Position numbers and translations under genes: made by a program
Assembly: GCF_018143015.1 (NCBI RefSeq)
Contig: NC_054747.1
Coordinates: 34,191,733 to 34,255,732 of the forward strand
Length of the DNA: 64,000 nucleotides
DNA from: Lytechinus variegatus
Taxonomy: Eukaryota; Echinodermata; Echinoidea; Temnopleuroida; Toxopneustidae
Reading direction: 5' to 3'
Notes under the pieces: generated by a model
What the model was told of the DNA's origin: nothing
The model's input: only the letters and a program-made list of their open reading frames with translations
The model's database searches: none
Shown here: one piece after another, positions 1 through 11,103 of the stretch
How the letters are laid out: the number at the start of each line of letters is the position of its first letter
Position numbering within the stretch: position 1 is the first letter of the stretch

Positions 1-128
1 AATGAAGTGTCTTTATTTCTTCATCTAATGACGAAAGTCCTTAGCTCAAGTGGAAAATATCGATTGTTAATTCTGAAACGGTTTCGTAATGAGCTTCTAA
101 AAATTAGGTGGTTCCAGATATGGCGTAT

Positions 129-270
129 AAGGGGTAGAATTACTTTTAAAAACTGCGAGGGAATTAAGAGGAAGAAAATTCGAAAAAAGAAGGAAGAATA
201 AGGGGTAGAATTACTTTTAAAAACTGCGAGGGAATTAAGAGGAAGAAAATTCGAAAAAAAGAAGGAAGAA
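129..270. repeat. 71-bp direct duplication
   Basis: The segment beginning GGGGTAGAATTACTTTT at about 131 recurs 71 bases later with almost no change. It lies in the intron before UGT A exon 2. The near identity points to a recent local duplication. Positions 271-560 hold a short G-run and T-rich intron sequence with no recognisable gene. Confidence 0.85.
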
Positions 271-566
271 ACGTCTGAAAGGGAGAGGTCTTAATAGTGC
301 AACGAGATTTATATAATAACAGCGATGCATTTGTGGAGAAAAATATATGAGTCGCTTTTACCCCTCACATCCCCCTATTGAAATAACATTGCACCGCGCT
401 TTTTCAAATTAACATTCCATTCTGATATTGTTTTTTTAAAGGGGGGGGGGGTGTTATTTGATTGAGTTATAGGATCGCTCTCACGAATTGTCAATCTTAA
501 CCTTTTTACACCTCTTGAGTTTTCTTCTTGTATATTTTTGTTTCGCTCTTTAATTTTATATAAAAG

Positions 567-732
567 GGATCTATGGTTAATGGTCTTCCTAGTGACGCCC
601 TCAACGATATAATTTCAAAAGTGTTCAGCGAATTGCCACAGAGGATACTGTGGAGATATTTGGGGGAAAAGCCCCGTTACCTAGGCAACAATACATTGAT
701 CTCGGAATGGCTTCCACAAAATGACCTTTTGG
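567..732 (+). CDS. UGT A exon 2
   Basis: Acceptor TATAAAAG, donor G|GTAAG. The exon encodes the start of the UDP-sugar binding half and ends at WLPQNDLL, the conserved WxPQNDLL element. It differs from B and C mainly in its first ten residues (GSMVNGLPSD instead of GSSAKALASG), where the selective constraint is probably low. Confidence 0.9.
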
Positions 733-1929
733 GTAAGAATTTTTAATGTTGTGTCTTATTGTCCGAAGGGCCCGGGCGCTAATGGCCTTTAATATTTGAC
801 CATCTGATCCTATACAGGCTTTTGTTTACGTCAACTGTTAGGATCTTGGGTCATAATGATAGAGTATCCTGTAACATTCTACCATTATACCAAATCGGGC
901 CAGTGATAGAAGTTGTGTTGCTTTGTCTATTGAAATTAATTTGAGGTTGACCCCAAATCGGCTATTTTAGCTGGACTATTCCAGGACAATAATGTTGACT
1001 GAAACGTTCACCCATTTTGATGAAAATTATGTTGAATACATGCCATGGCCACATCAATGGGATTTCTCGCATGACCAATGGTCAAATAATGAATGTCTTT
1101 TTTAGTTTTAAATGATGCCTTTGTTTTTGTTACTTAGTGATAGTATTTTCATTATTATTCCTCCTTATGATGTAATCAGTGAACAAATTAACTGATTAGT
1201 CCAAAATATAATGAGCGTAGAAAATTGAATTATTTAATTATCAATGATGGGCATTATTATAGGTTATTACTATTATTATTATCATCATCATCATCATCAG
1301 TATTTTCATTATCGTTATCATTATTGTTATTTTAATTGTTATTATCATGAATATATTATTCTGATTATTTTCATCATCATCACCATCATTATTCTTTATT
1401 GTTGTTGTTGTTTCAATTATTATTATTATATCATCATCATTTCATTTCATTACATTTTCATTTATTTTCAAACCCAGCTCATCCTAAAGCTCGTTTACTG
1501 ATTTACCATGGGGGTAGTGCGGGGGTCTATGAAGCAATGAACTACGGTGTTCCGATGCTCCTCATGCCACTGGGCTTTGATCAGTTTACAAATGCGCATC
1601 AGGTAGCAGCGAAAGGGATGGGCTTTGCGTTGGACGTGACTGATTTAAGTGAACACGAGTTTGGGACGAGTATTAACAAGCTTCTCAATGATAAAAGGTA
1701 TCTGTTTCACAGACGGATGTTTTACGTTGGTTTCATTGACTTAAATTCTTATCTGAGGTTTATTTGTATGTGTTTTATGGTGAAAACCTCTCCAATTCTT
1801 TGGTAAAGATTTCATAATGTGCACTATAGTCAGATAGTAGAAGTATAGTGGTGGTGGTGGTAGTATAGTAGTAGTGGTATAGTAGTAGTAGTGGTAGTGG
1901 TAGTGATAGTAGTAATAGTAGTAGTAGTA

Positions 1930-2007
<78 letters not shown>

Positions 2008-2085
2008 ATAGTAGTAGTAGTAGTAGTAGTACTAAGTAGTAGTAGTAGTAGTAGTAGTAAGTAGTAGTAGTAGTAGTAGTAGTAC

Positions 2086-2123
<38 letters not shown>

Positions 2124-4055
2124 CTGTAGTAGTGGTAGTGTAGCAGCGTAGTATAATAGTAATTGTAATATTTGTAGTTGTGGTAGACAAGTGAGGCGCT
2201 CCGTTTCACCCGCCATGCATGGTCAAACAAATGATAAAGTGGGCGGAGCAAAGGAGAGAAAGGAAGAAATGAGATTGAATGAATAAGATACCTCTACAGT
2301 GCGTAAAAAACGGGACAGATTTGAAAAGTATAAAAAAAAAATTGTTTTAAACTACAATGTCTATATTTTGGTGTTAATATGTGCTCTAAGGTCTTATCTT
2401 TCAAATGCTATTAAAAAAATGTAATTTTGTTCATGCTTGATGGGCGAACACGGAATGTTTTTGTCTGGGGTTAAAAAGGAGGCTTGCGCCAAAATGGCCT
2501 ATAAAATTATAAATATGATGATCGGACTTCTTGGTAATTAGCAGACTTCCTCTTTACCTCTTCATTATCCTTGCCATAATTTTCAAATCACGCGGACGCG
2601 GTCGAAATTCATTTTTAGATCTATTTATTTGCTTGAATTGTTCTGTTGTTGTTTCTTTTTAATATGCTCTCTGTTAGCTTTGAATATTCCTTCTTCAAGC
2701 TAAAACAGCTTTGTTTCAACCGAAGTATGGGAGCGCGTGATTTCATTTTTTCAAATCCTTTCATTGTGTGTTACAAAGGTTAAGGTGCCTTTTGAATAGT
2801 ACCACACAGATGCGCGGGGGCTTGGGATGCCCCCCCCATTAAAAAAAAAATTCATGACCAAGAAAAAAAGTGGGCAGGAAATAAAAGGAAAGATAGAAAG
2901 TAAAATATGATATTATTTTCTGATTGTTATGTCAAAATCTATCACAACATTTGGTATTGTAATAAAAAAGTGGGAATATTTGCGTGCTCACTTCGCTCTC
3001 TCACAACTTTTTAATACATTTTACCCAATCTGCCATATCTAGCTCCTTCAAAATTGACTCAATACACCATTGTAATTGAAAGACATGAATCCCTTTCTGT
3101 GTTTCCTGTCAAGCAAGTAAACTTAGTCAAGGAATCAATGAACCCTTGAAAAATAGATTCATGTCTTTCAAAGGTACATAATATAATTTGTTTCAAATAA
3201 TAAAAGAATTTGAATAATCAGAAGTTTTCCCAATTAATAATGCAAATTTTCTTGCTTGGGTTGACCAAAAATCTTCTTTTCTCAGTTACTTATGAAGGAA
3301 AATTAAAAGGTAAGAGAAGTTTAAATGAAAAAACAAAATAATTCAAGTAAATAAATGAATTTGTAAATAGAATTTTACAGCATAATTCGAGAATTGTGGC
3401 ACAGATACTGAAAAGGTCAAGAGGAAGTCTTTTGATTAGCAAGAAGTCTGATCATCATATTACTCATATTCTGCAATTCTGGCGCAAGCCTCTTTTTGAA
3501 CCCCCAACAAAAACGTCCTGTGTTTGCTCAAGCATGAACAAAATTTATATATTTTTTTATTAATTGCATTTCAAAGATAAGTTCTTAGAGCATCTATTTA
3601 CACCAAAATATAGACATGATTTGAAACAATAATTTTATAGACTTTTCAAATCTGTCCCGTTTTTTTGATACGCACTGTATTTCGATGAGTAAAAAGTGTA
3701 GTTTGTTAGCAGTGGTAGCATTAGGGCCGAGTGTGAATTATTATTTTCATTTTTTTTGTCCTCATATTTTATCTTTAGCTACATGATAAGTGCGCAACGG
3801 GCTTCGAGTATCATGCGAGACCAACTAGCCAGCCCTCTGGAAACGGCTGTATTCTGGATAGAACACGTGATCAAGTTTGGTGGAGATCACCTTCGCCTTC
3901 GTTCTACTGAAATGGGATTCATTGAACTCAACTCACTCGACGTAGTCGCATTTCTAGTCGTTTTATCGCTTATCCTTCTCTACATTGATTACTTAGCGCT
4001 TAGGGGATGTTACAAATGTGTATGTAGAAATATGAAGAAACAAAAAACTGATTAG
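567..4055 (+). CDS. UGT-like gene A, last three exons (5' part outside window)
   Basis: This is the C-terminal half of a UDP-glucuronosyltransferase-like membrane enzyme, which would transfer glucuronic acid (or another sugar) from a UDP-sugar to small lipophilic acceptors in the ER lumen. Exons are 567-732, 1478-1697 and 3779-4055, with GT-AG borders and phases 0/1/2, the same lengths (166, 220, 277) as in copies B and C. The donor-binding signature reads HGGSAGVYEAMNYGVP followed by PLGFDQ, as in animal UGTs. The last exon has one hydrophobic membrane segment (DVVAFLVVLSLILLYIDYLA) and ends KKQKTD, a KxKxx-type ER-retrieval tail as in mammalian UGTs. No stop or frameshift is seen. The large N-terminal exon must lie left of position 1. 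Which acceptor substrates are used cannot be told. Confidence 0.9.
1255..1440 (+). repeat. (ATT/ATC)n microsatellite before UGT A exon 3
   Basis: Interrupted trinucleotide run of TTA and TCA units just upstream of exon 3. Copies B (about 17100-17160) and C (about 28695-28780) carry a related run at the same distance from exon 3, which argues that the run predates the gene duplications. Positions 740-1250 are ordinary AT-rich intron. Confidence 0.85.
1478..1697 (+). CDS. UGT A exon 3
   Basis: Acceptor AACCCAG, donor AAAG|GTATC. The exon carries the UGT signature (HPKARLLIYHGGSAG, then GVPMLLMPLGFDQ). The terminal D-Q pair contacts the sugar in characterised UGTs. The exon ends in phase 2, matching exon 4, which starts by completing that codon. 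Confidence 0.92.
1840..2130 (+). repeat. (TAG)n microsatellite after UGT A exon 3
   Basis: Long TAG/GTA trinucleotide tract in intron 3. On the gene strand the same motif occurs in intron 3 of copies B and C. Open frames across it (poly-Leu, poly-Thr or poly-Tyr) are artefacts of the repeat. Confidence 0.95.
2297..3677. mobile_element. Tc1/mariner-type long-terminal-inverted-repeat element
   Basis: The ends read CAGTGCGTA and TACGCACTG and are flanked on both sides by TA, the Tc1/mariner target. The first roughly 300 bases (GGGACAGATTTGAAAAGT onward) are the inverted complement of the last roughly 300, so the element folds back on itself. The interior (about 2760-3200) is not symmetric and shows no transposase frame. 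It sits in intron 3 of UGT A, and copies B and C lack it there. Confidence 0.85.
3779..4055 (+). CDS. UGT A exon 4 with stop codon
   Basis: Acceptor ATCTTTAG. The exon encodes AVFWIEHVIKFGGDHLR, the conserved FWIE block of UGTs, then the single transmembrane helix and a short basic cytosolic tail. The stop is TAG at 4053-4055. The following roughly 100 bases are alignable with the sequence after the stops of copies B and C, so part of the 3' UTR is shared by descent. Confidence 0.92.
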
Positions 4056-4507
4056 TCAAACTAGTCGAATTCGTCTTTTTCGAATTGTCCAGGCAGGATA
4101 TACCAGAAATAATTTTATTCTGGGGGCTATTTATCCTGTCTGAACAAATAATTGGTCAGTGTCATATAATTAAGTGTGTATGTAATCTATTATTCAGTTA
4201 ATTTTAGTTCATAACGTGAACATAGTTCGCTAATCATGCTAACTAGGAAAACTTCCTACCTCCTACACACACCACTTGTGTTTAGCTGTCAGAACAGGAT
4301 AAAAATCACGAGTCTACTTTATGAAATGGTTTAAATGATATGACGAATGCATTGTTTTCTTGACCGGGACGTCTCTGTGTAGGAGGTCCACGAATGGTTC
4401 ATGGTTGGTAAAAATAATGGAAGAAAACGTCCCCAGAAGTAGGCAAAAACCCTTTCTCTCACACACTCGCACACCCCCTTCCTCCCTCTCTCCCTATATC
4501 CTCGACA

Positions 4508-4879
4508 TAGGCGGCGGAAGCGGGGGGGGGGGGGGGCGGAGAGGACGTGTCCCCCCAAAAATTGTAGGTAGGGGGCGGGGGGGGGGGACGGTTCCCCCCA
4601 TTTTTTTTTTGATAACCTTTTTTTTATTGCTTTTCAATTTTTTTCCTGCGCCCCCCCTTAAATTCCCGTAGACCCCCTCCCCTGAAACGTGTGTTGTCCC
4701 CCCTGAAATTTAGGTTGATGACCTTTTTTTTTTGCTTGTCAAAATATTTTTTTGGTTAGCAACTCCTAAAATTTAGGATGATAACCTTTTTTTTGGGGGG
4801 GCGCTTGTCCAATTTTTTACCTGTGTCCATCACAAAAATTAAGGTGGACACCCCCTAAACTTTTTGGCTTTCGCCGCCA
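4508..4879. mobile_element. Non-autonomous element, GGCGGCGGAAGC family, copy 1
   Basis: The left end reads ATAGGCGGCGGAAGC. The right end, GGCTTTCGCCGCC, is its diverged inverted complement. The interior alternates C-runs, T-runs and the phrase CCCCTAAAATTT. A second copy lies at 29705-30020. There is no coding capacity. The super-family is uncertain because no clear target duplication can be read. Confidence 0.75.
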
Positions 4880-5224
4880 ATGACAGTCCACACACATCTC
4901 ACCCTTCCTTCGACTCTGTAAAAATTACCATATTTATTACTGGCATATTTCGATGAAGCTGTAATTTTCGGTCCCAATATTATTTTCAAAATAGCGTAAA
5001 TTTTACACAAGACCCAAATTAATGATGTAAATTCCAAAAGAAACCCTAATTCTTATAAAGTAAAGCGTAAAGGTTAGTTGCAAAGTCGTGTTGCAAGTTG
5101 GCTAAATTACCGTATTTGCTTTAATAGTATTCCTAGCAACCTGCACTCTACATGCACTGCTAAGATTGCCGAAAGAAAATGAGGCTTTTCCACTGTTTTC
5201 ACTGTTTATTTGGTCATTTGTATA

Positions 5225-6190
5225 TTCTGCGATGATTTTTAGATTGTTTTAGATTTATGTAAAGAGTTTGATATTTTGGATCGACTTTTTTTTGTTGAAA
5301 AGATGGACATTGATGGCATTCGTGGAATTTGTTATCCTGGTCTAACTGCTTTCAGTTCATTCATTCGACGCGGAATGCCCCAGGGTTCCATACTTTGCCC
5401 TTTGCCTTTTAAATTCATAGTAAATAAATCGGTACTTCCACACTTTTATATTTCATTTCATTTGCAGACGACACCAGTGTGTTCATGACAAATCAAGATT
5501 TTAGTTTATTGATAAATAATGGTTAATAATGGTTGATCAACAATAAACTAGTAATTAATATTAAAAACAAATTCGTTATATTTACAAATAGAAAAAATAC
5601 CTCAATTACCTCATTCTACGACATTATGCGTGTGTGGTTAAATTTCTTGCTGTATGTATCGACGACAAACTGACTTGGCATGGGCTAATGGGTGTCGTGC
5701 GTAATCGCATCGCAAAATGTGTTGGTGTTCTTTATAGCCTTCAGCATTTTCCTCGGTGTATTTTAATTATGTTATATTATTCAATGATTGTATCGCACAT
5801 AAACTACTGTAATATTGCATGGGATGGTGGGAAATATTATTTGATTTCGAACTTAATCAAAATTCAGAAAAAGGTAATTCGAATAATTTGAATTGTCCCT
5901 TTCAATGCCCATCCATCTCCACTTTTTTCAGTTGAATATGTTACATGTGTATTACACAAATACTTCAAATATTGCAATTTTTATGTTACTGTGTTCCAAA
6001 AGGAATTTACCACCGCATATGCTTTCTAAATCTTCCTCAAAAATACTTTTCCTGGTTATAATACTTATGCTGCCACTAATCTTTCATTTACCAAAGATTG
6101 GAACCAAGTTTGCAAAATAATTTATTCTAAAGATGCCATAGTTTGGAATATCCCAATACATTATGGAATATACCTTCTTCAAATAGTTAA
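5225..6190 (+). mobile_element. CR1/L2-type LINE fragment (reverse transcriptase)
   Basis: Broken open frames keep recognisable non-LTR reverse-transcriptase blocks in order: LDLCKEFD (usual LDLSKAFD), GMPQGSILCPL (usual GVPQGSILGPL) near 5370, an FADDTSVF-like block near 5470, and FLAVCIDDKLTW near 5640 followed by YYSMIVSHINYCNIAW and KKVIRII. Several frame changes and stops interrupt it, so it is an old 5'-truncated copy. The endonuclease domain is absent. Confidence 0.85.
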
Positions 6191-6299
6191 GAAACAAACA
6201 TAATTAATAAAGTTCTATCTTTTGAGTTTGCATGATTTTAATTGAGTTAGTACTAATCAGGTAGATATGATCGAAATTTTGACGTGACGGTCAAGTGGG

Positions 6300-7400
6300 G
6301 GTGTATATGCATTTATTTTACTCAGAGTTGTAGTATAGGGTGTCTTCTTCATGAATCCGAAGGGTGCCACATGGGCATCGTTGGGCAAATTTGTGTACTG
6401 ACGTAATAAGCCACTCCTACTTTTTTCACAATTCTCTATATTATGATTTTTTCAAATTAAAGCTTGTGACAAATCAAATGTAAAGTTATTACTTATATGG
6501 CATTTTGGGCATGTGCAGGTCATTTAAAGGTCATTTTGAGGTCATAACAGGTCCAATTGGGACACAAAAAGGTAATACAACATAATACGGAGCTTCTCAT
6601 GTTTTGAAAGCTAACATAATGTATTATATTCATTTTTGCTGAAAATTTAAGTTGAGGTTGAGTATATTTTAAATCTGACGGTTGCGACTTTGGCAATCTA
6701 AGACAATTTTTTTAATCGTCATCATAGGCCACGCTCACTTTTTCACATTCCTCTTGTTACTTTTCTATTTTACAGAAGTTTGGTATCAAGATAGAGCTAA
6801 TGAATATTCAAAAGTAATTATAAGGATCTCGTGGCATTTAAGACTCGTTCAGGTTAGTTAAAGATCATTTGAGTTAATAATACATGTAGGTCGAATTGGG
6901 TCACAAATGAAGATTTTTGCATAATGCAGAACATCCGGTGTTTTAAATATATGCATTTTCAATGAAAGTTGTAGTTGAGGGTGTTTATATTAAGAATCTG
7001 ATGGGTACTACCTTTTCATCGATAGACAATTTCTCATAGTTTATTTTTCATGAACCCCACCTACTTTTCACATAGGCATAATCTAAATTTGGACGAAATA
7101 TTACCTATTTACATGTAATCTGAAATAAATATATCATATCTGTTATCAAATTAAAGATAATGAAAATTACAAAGCAAATATATGGATCGCCAGACATTTA
7201 AAACATGTGCATATTCAAATTGGGGCACAAATAGTAACACACCCTTTTATATTTTTAAAGAAAATAATAATTTGCATTTATTGATGAGAATTGTTGAAGG
7301 TGTGTATATTGAGAATCTGACGGGTGCCACCTTGGCACCTAAGGCATATCAAAACGACTCTATCACGACTTTTCTATTTTACGGAACAAACATATATCAT
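6300..7400 (+). repeat. Diverged tandem repeat, period about 319 bp
   Basis: A landmark phrase (AATCTGACGGGTGCCACCTT and variants) recurs near 6361, 6678, 6999 and 7318, so at least three to four units lie head to tail with a spacing near 319. Each unit also carries a GGTCATTT or GGTCCAATTGGG-type phrase. Units differ by roughly a quarter of their bases. No gene is seen in the stretch. Confidence 0.7.
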
Positions 7401-7439
7401 GCATATTCAGTATAAATAAATTCCTCTTCTTTCGAAGGC

Positions 7440-8915
7440 TCGTCCGATTTTTCTTTCTCTTCCTTCTCAATTGCTTTTTCGGTTTTTCTCTGTATTCACA
7501 ATAGAACAATGAAATTTCCATTCACATATAACATCGGCAAATATATTTAGCCCTAGAAAATGATGACAATGACATGCTTCCCACAGGGGACACGGCCTAT
7601 CACTTCTTTGGGAGTAAACAATATGAAATGAACAAGTACAGGTGCTTCCTGAACTTTCCATCCAAACATGGAAAGGGGTAGTTGCAGGGGAGCGATCTGT
7701 TCTCGAGCTAAATCTCCTGAAGACGAGCTCTTTTGCTGACTTGGAGGAAAACTGTTTATCTTTGGAATATCTTTCTTCGTGCTAACTATTATAAAGTAAT
7801 GCAAAGTACAGTGATATATATTTTTTATATTTTCATGGCATATAAATGAGAGAAGGTATAAATCACATATTTTTTAAAATCCAACTCACGTCTTCTGCAT
7901 CACTCTCTATATATCTCTAGATCTTATCTAAACAGAAAGTACAGTGTGGAAATCTTTCCCTTGCCGAATGGCTATAGTTAACGGTATCATTCGCAGTCCA
8001 CAGCCAACATTTTCCCTTAATTTTTCCTTCAAAACGAATAGGCTTATATAAACTCCTAAAAAAATTCTGGTAAATAAATGTATTTGTCGACAGTGAGAAT
8101 TTGCACCTTTGCCGTTCTTTACAATTGATAGTTATACAGGCATGGGTGATTTTTTTCCCCTGCCTTTTAGTGGTCTCCTACCATAATGATTATTTCTGCG
8201 ACATTCATGTCTCATCCTGATGAAGAAAATAAGAGCAGGTAGAAGGCATACATATTACTGGAGTAATCAATAACACACCAACACTTTTACGATTATATTA
8301 CAACTTGCCAAAGTGTGGGGTGTGGGTGAGTGCGTGGGTGTGTGTGGGTGTGCTGAGGCGATGGGTTTAGTACATACAACCCCTATTATAATTGTTACGA
8401 TACCCATATTATTCCCTTCATTGTTGTCTGCATACTCACGGTTTTTCTGCACTTCAACATCATATCACATTTTATGATAATTTTACTGTTTACAGGTATT
8501 CTGAATGATTACATAACCTCTACATAAACGTAAAGGTTATATAATGCATACCTCTCAATCCTCCCACGCAACACACAGCAGCACACACACTACTGATACG
8601 AATCGATATACAATCCCTTTTAAAAATCCCTTTTTAAATTCCACATGGACAATGATTATTAAAAACAATTGTTATTGCTGTTATATTTTTACCGTCATTA
8701 TTCATTCTTATATTAACCATCAATATAATTTTTGACATTTAAGCCTATATTCTAAGTCATCATTTTTGTTATTATGATCATTAGTATTATCGTTATTTTC
8801 ATTATTAACAGCAGAAGTTCTGAAATATTGACACCCCCAAAAATCATCCTTATCTGGAGGCTATCCATGGGTGACCAACACCCTTCTAAACATTATTCAT
8901 GTTCTTAATCTATTC
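7440..8915. other. Stretch without a supported gene
   Basis: AT-rich sequence with a GTGTGGGTG-rich microsatellite near 8295-8350. An 83-codon minus-strand frame (7553-7804) with a balanced residue mix is present. It has no family resemblance that I recognise and no convincing splice context, so it is not called a gene. Confidence 0.5.
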
Positions 8916-8919
8916 GCTT

Positions 8920-9205
8920 AGAAGAAATGCCCCCTCACGAATGTATACTGTGCCCCTTTCACCTGAGGACCCATTTTAGTTAATAGAAAGTGCCCTTTCT
9001 CGTACAAGTGCCATTTTTTAAAAACCAAAAATGCACCGTCACGAACGTATCCTGTGCGCCTTTCACGTAAGAGGTGCCAGGTAAAAATGGCAATGGTAAA
9101 AATGGCAAAGGTAGAAATGGCAGAGGTAAAAATGGCAGAGGTAGAAATGGCAGAGGTAAAAATGGCAGAGGTAAAAATGGCAGAGGTAATAATGGCAGAG
9201 GTAAC
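8920..9205. repeat. C-rich dispersed repeat plus 15-bp minisatellite
   Basis: Positions 8920-9070 hold phrases such as TGCCCCTTTCACCTGAGGAC, which recur at 13935-14215. Positions 9075-9205 hold eight or more copies of a 15-mer near GGCAGAGGTAAAAAT. The same pairing of C-rich repeat and 15-mer occurs in mirror orientation at 13825-14215, so the two parts travel together. Confidence 0.85.
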
Positions 9206-10245
9206 AAGTGGGGCGCCTCTGGCAGTCTCGACTGCATCACGCAATTCAATATAGTAGCAGTGCTGACTTTGAAAATGACTATAAACTAATTATTCACAAA
9301 ACACCATTCATATAATAATATATTACTACGTTCATTGACCCTAAATGACATTTGACCTTGATCAAGTGACCTACAACTTGTGCAGATAGGCAATGATAGT
9401 GATACTGGATTACCCCTTTGTCCACATTTCTTTAACCATATCCAAAAACTGTCAAAGTCATGATGGTAATTCAACAATTGCCCAGAACATGGCCAAAGTT
9501 CATCTACCTTATATGACCTTCGATCTCTGTCATGTGACCTGAAACTGGCACAGAAAGTTTAGTGATGCTAGTGATACTTGATTATACTTATGTCCAAGTT
9601 TCATGAACTAGATCCATAAACTTTCAAAGTTACGATGGTAAAGCAACAAATACCCCCAACATGGCCAAAGTTCATTGACCTTAAATGACCTTTGACCTTG
9701 GTCATGTGACCTAAGAATCGCACAGGATGTTTAGTGATACTTGATTACTCTTACATGTCTTATGCCTTCGTGTAATGAACTAGCTCCATAAAAATATAAA
9801 ATTACGATGGAAATTCAACAAATACACCTAACATGCCAAAAGTTCAATGTACCTAAATGACCTTTGACCTTAGTCTTGACATGAAACTCAGGCAGGATAT
9901 TCAGTAATACCTCGTTAACTTTATATGCAAAGTTAATGAATTAGGCCATATGCTTTTAAAGTTATGATGACATTTCAAAATTGTAACCTTGGTTAAGATT
10001 AGGTTAAAATTTCGATATCGATTCCCCCAACATGATCTAAGTTCATTGACCTTAGATGACCTATGACCTTGGTCATTTGACCTGAAACTAGGGCAGGATG
10101 TTCAGTAATACTTGATGACCCTCATGTCCAGGTTTCGTGAACTAGGTCCATATACTCTTTACGTTATGATATCATTTCAAAAACCCATCCTTAGGTTAAG
10201 ATTTTATGTTGCCGCTGCCGGAAAAGCGGCGACTATAGTCTCGAT
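9205..10245 (+). mobile_element. Terminal-repeat element with DR1-bearing tandem units, copy 1
   Basis: The left end (GCCTCTGGCAGTCTCGACTGC) and right end (AAAGCGGCGACTATAGTCTC) match the ends of the element at 43380-44462. Between them lie five or six diverged units of about 165-175 bp with phrases such as GGCCAAAGTTCATTGACC and GGTCATGTGACCTGAAAC. At least two units contain TGACCTTTGACCT, the exact complement of the nuclear-receptor DR1 consensus. The element splits a 15-mer minisatellite (9075-9205 / 10243-10350), so it is younger than that array. No transposase is seen. Confidence 0.75.
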
Positions 10246-10350
10246 ACAAAAATGGCAGAGGTAGATATAGCAGAGGCATAAATGGCAGCAGTGAAAATGG
10301 CAGAGGTAAAAATGGAAAATGTAATAATGGTAGAATTAAAAATGGCAGAG
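10243..10350 (+). repeat. 15-bp minisatellite, continuation
   Basis: Units of GGCAGAGGTAAAAAT with variants continue directly after the DR1 element. It is the right half of the array that starts at 9075. A poly-A stretch follows, then a small palindromic pair (CTGTAAATTGT near 10433, ACAATTTACAG near 10470) that may be a short MITE. Confidence 0.8.
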
Positions 10351-10585
10351 GTACACTTTAAGAAAAAAAAAAAATTTACAGAAGAACAGTGAAAAAAAAA
10401 GATTTTACCGAAAAAAAATAACCAAATCATTCTGTAAATTGTTTTAACTGGTAGATTTTTTTACAATTTGTCTACAATTTACAGAACAGGGGGAAACAGT
10501 TTTATTACAATAAATTTGTGAGGTTACACACACCAAGTACCATATTGGTCTAATTGTACACAAATGCGTGTAGATAAGATTACAT

Positions 10586-10730
10586 GGGCCCGTTGCAGAA
10601 AGAGTTGCAATCAATCGCAACTCAAAAAATCATGCGCAACTTGATTGTCAACCAATCAACAGCGCGCATTTGGGACTTGCGATTGATTTTTTGGCTTGCG
10701 TTTAAACGCAACTCTTTCTGCAACGGGCCC
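10586..10730. mobile_element. MITE with GGGCCCGTTGCAGAAAG inverted ends
   Basis: Near-perfect foldback: GGGCCCGTTGCAGAAAGAG at the left and its exact complement at the right, about 145 bp in all, with a second inner inverted pair (GCAATCAATCGCAA / TTGCGATTGATTTTTTGG). It has no coding potential. Another 15-mer minisatellite remnant lies just beyond it at 10785-10835. Confidence 0.85.
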
Positions 10731-11103
10731 CAGGTGTTCTCGAGTGTCTGCTGCAGGATTTTTTTTTAAGTAGATATTTTCTAACAGTGTAAAAATGGCA
10801 AAGGTAAAGATGGCAGAGGTAAAAAATGAAAGAGATATGGGGTGCTGGTTTGTAAAAAAGCCAAGAAAAATAGTTTTCACTCAAAAATAAAAGGGGATTT
10901 CGTTCAGAAAGGGTGAAAATGACAAAAAAGGGATTTATTCCAACTAAATGAAGCTCATTGAGGTCAGAACAAAATTAAAACAAAATACTGACAATAAGAT
11001 AATGAACAAAGTTTTTATTCCGTCAAAAAATAACAGAGATTTGTGCCAAATCTCTACATTTTAGCAGACCAACCTAATTAATAACAAGGCAAACGCCAAG
11101 CGT

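Noticed and set aside
1775-2251. 158-codon frame of Leu/Thr/Tyr runs
   Set aside because: It is a translation of the TAG/CTA microsatellite. The same applies to frames at 1244-1501, 16398-16772 and 37306-37527.
7553-7804. 83-codon minus-strand frame
   Set aside because: Looks protein-like but has no recognised motif, no clear splice sites and a repeat-rich setting.
9054-9289. Frames of repeated KMAEV/NGRGK or LPLPF
   Set aside because: They are shadows of the 15-bp minisatellite in several frames on both strands.
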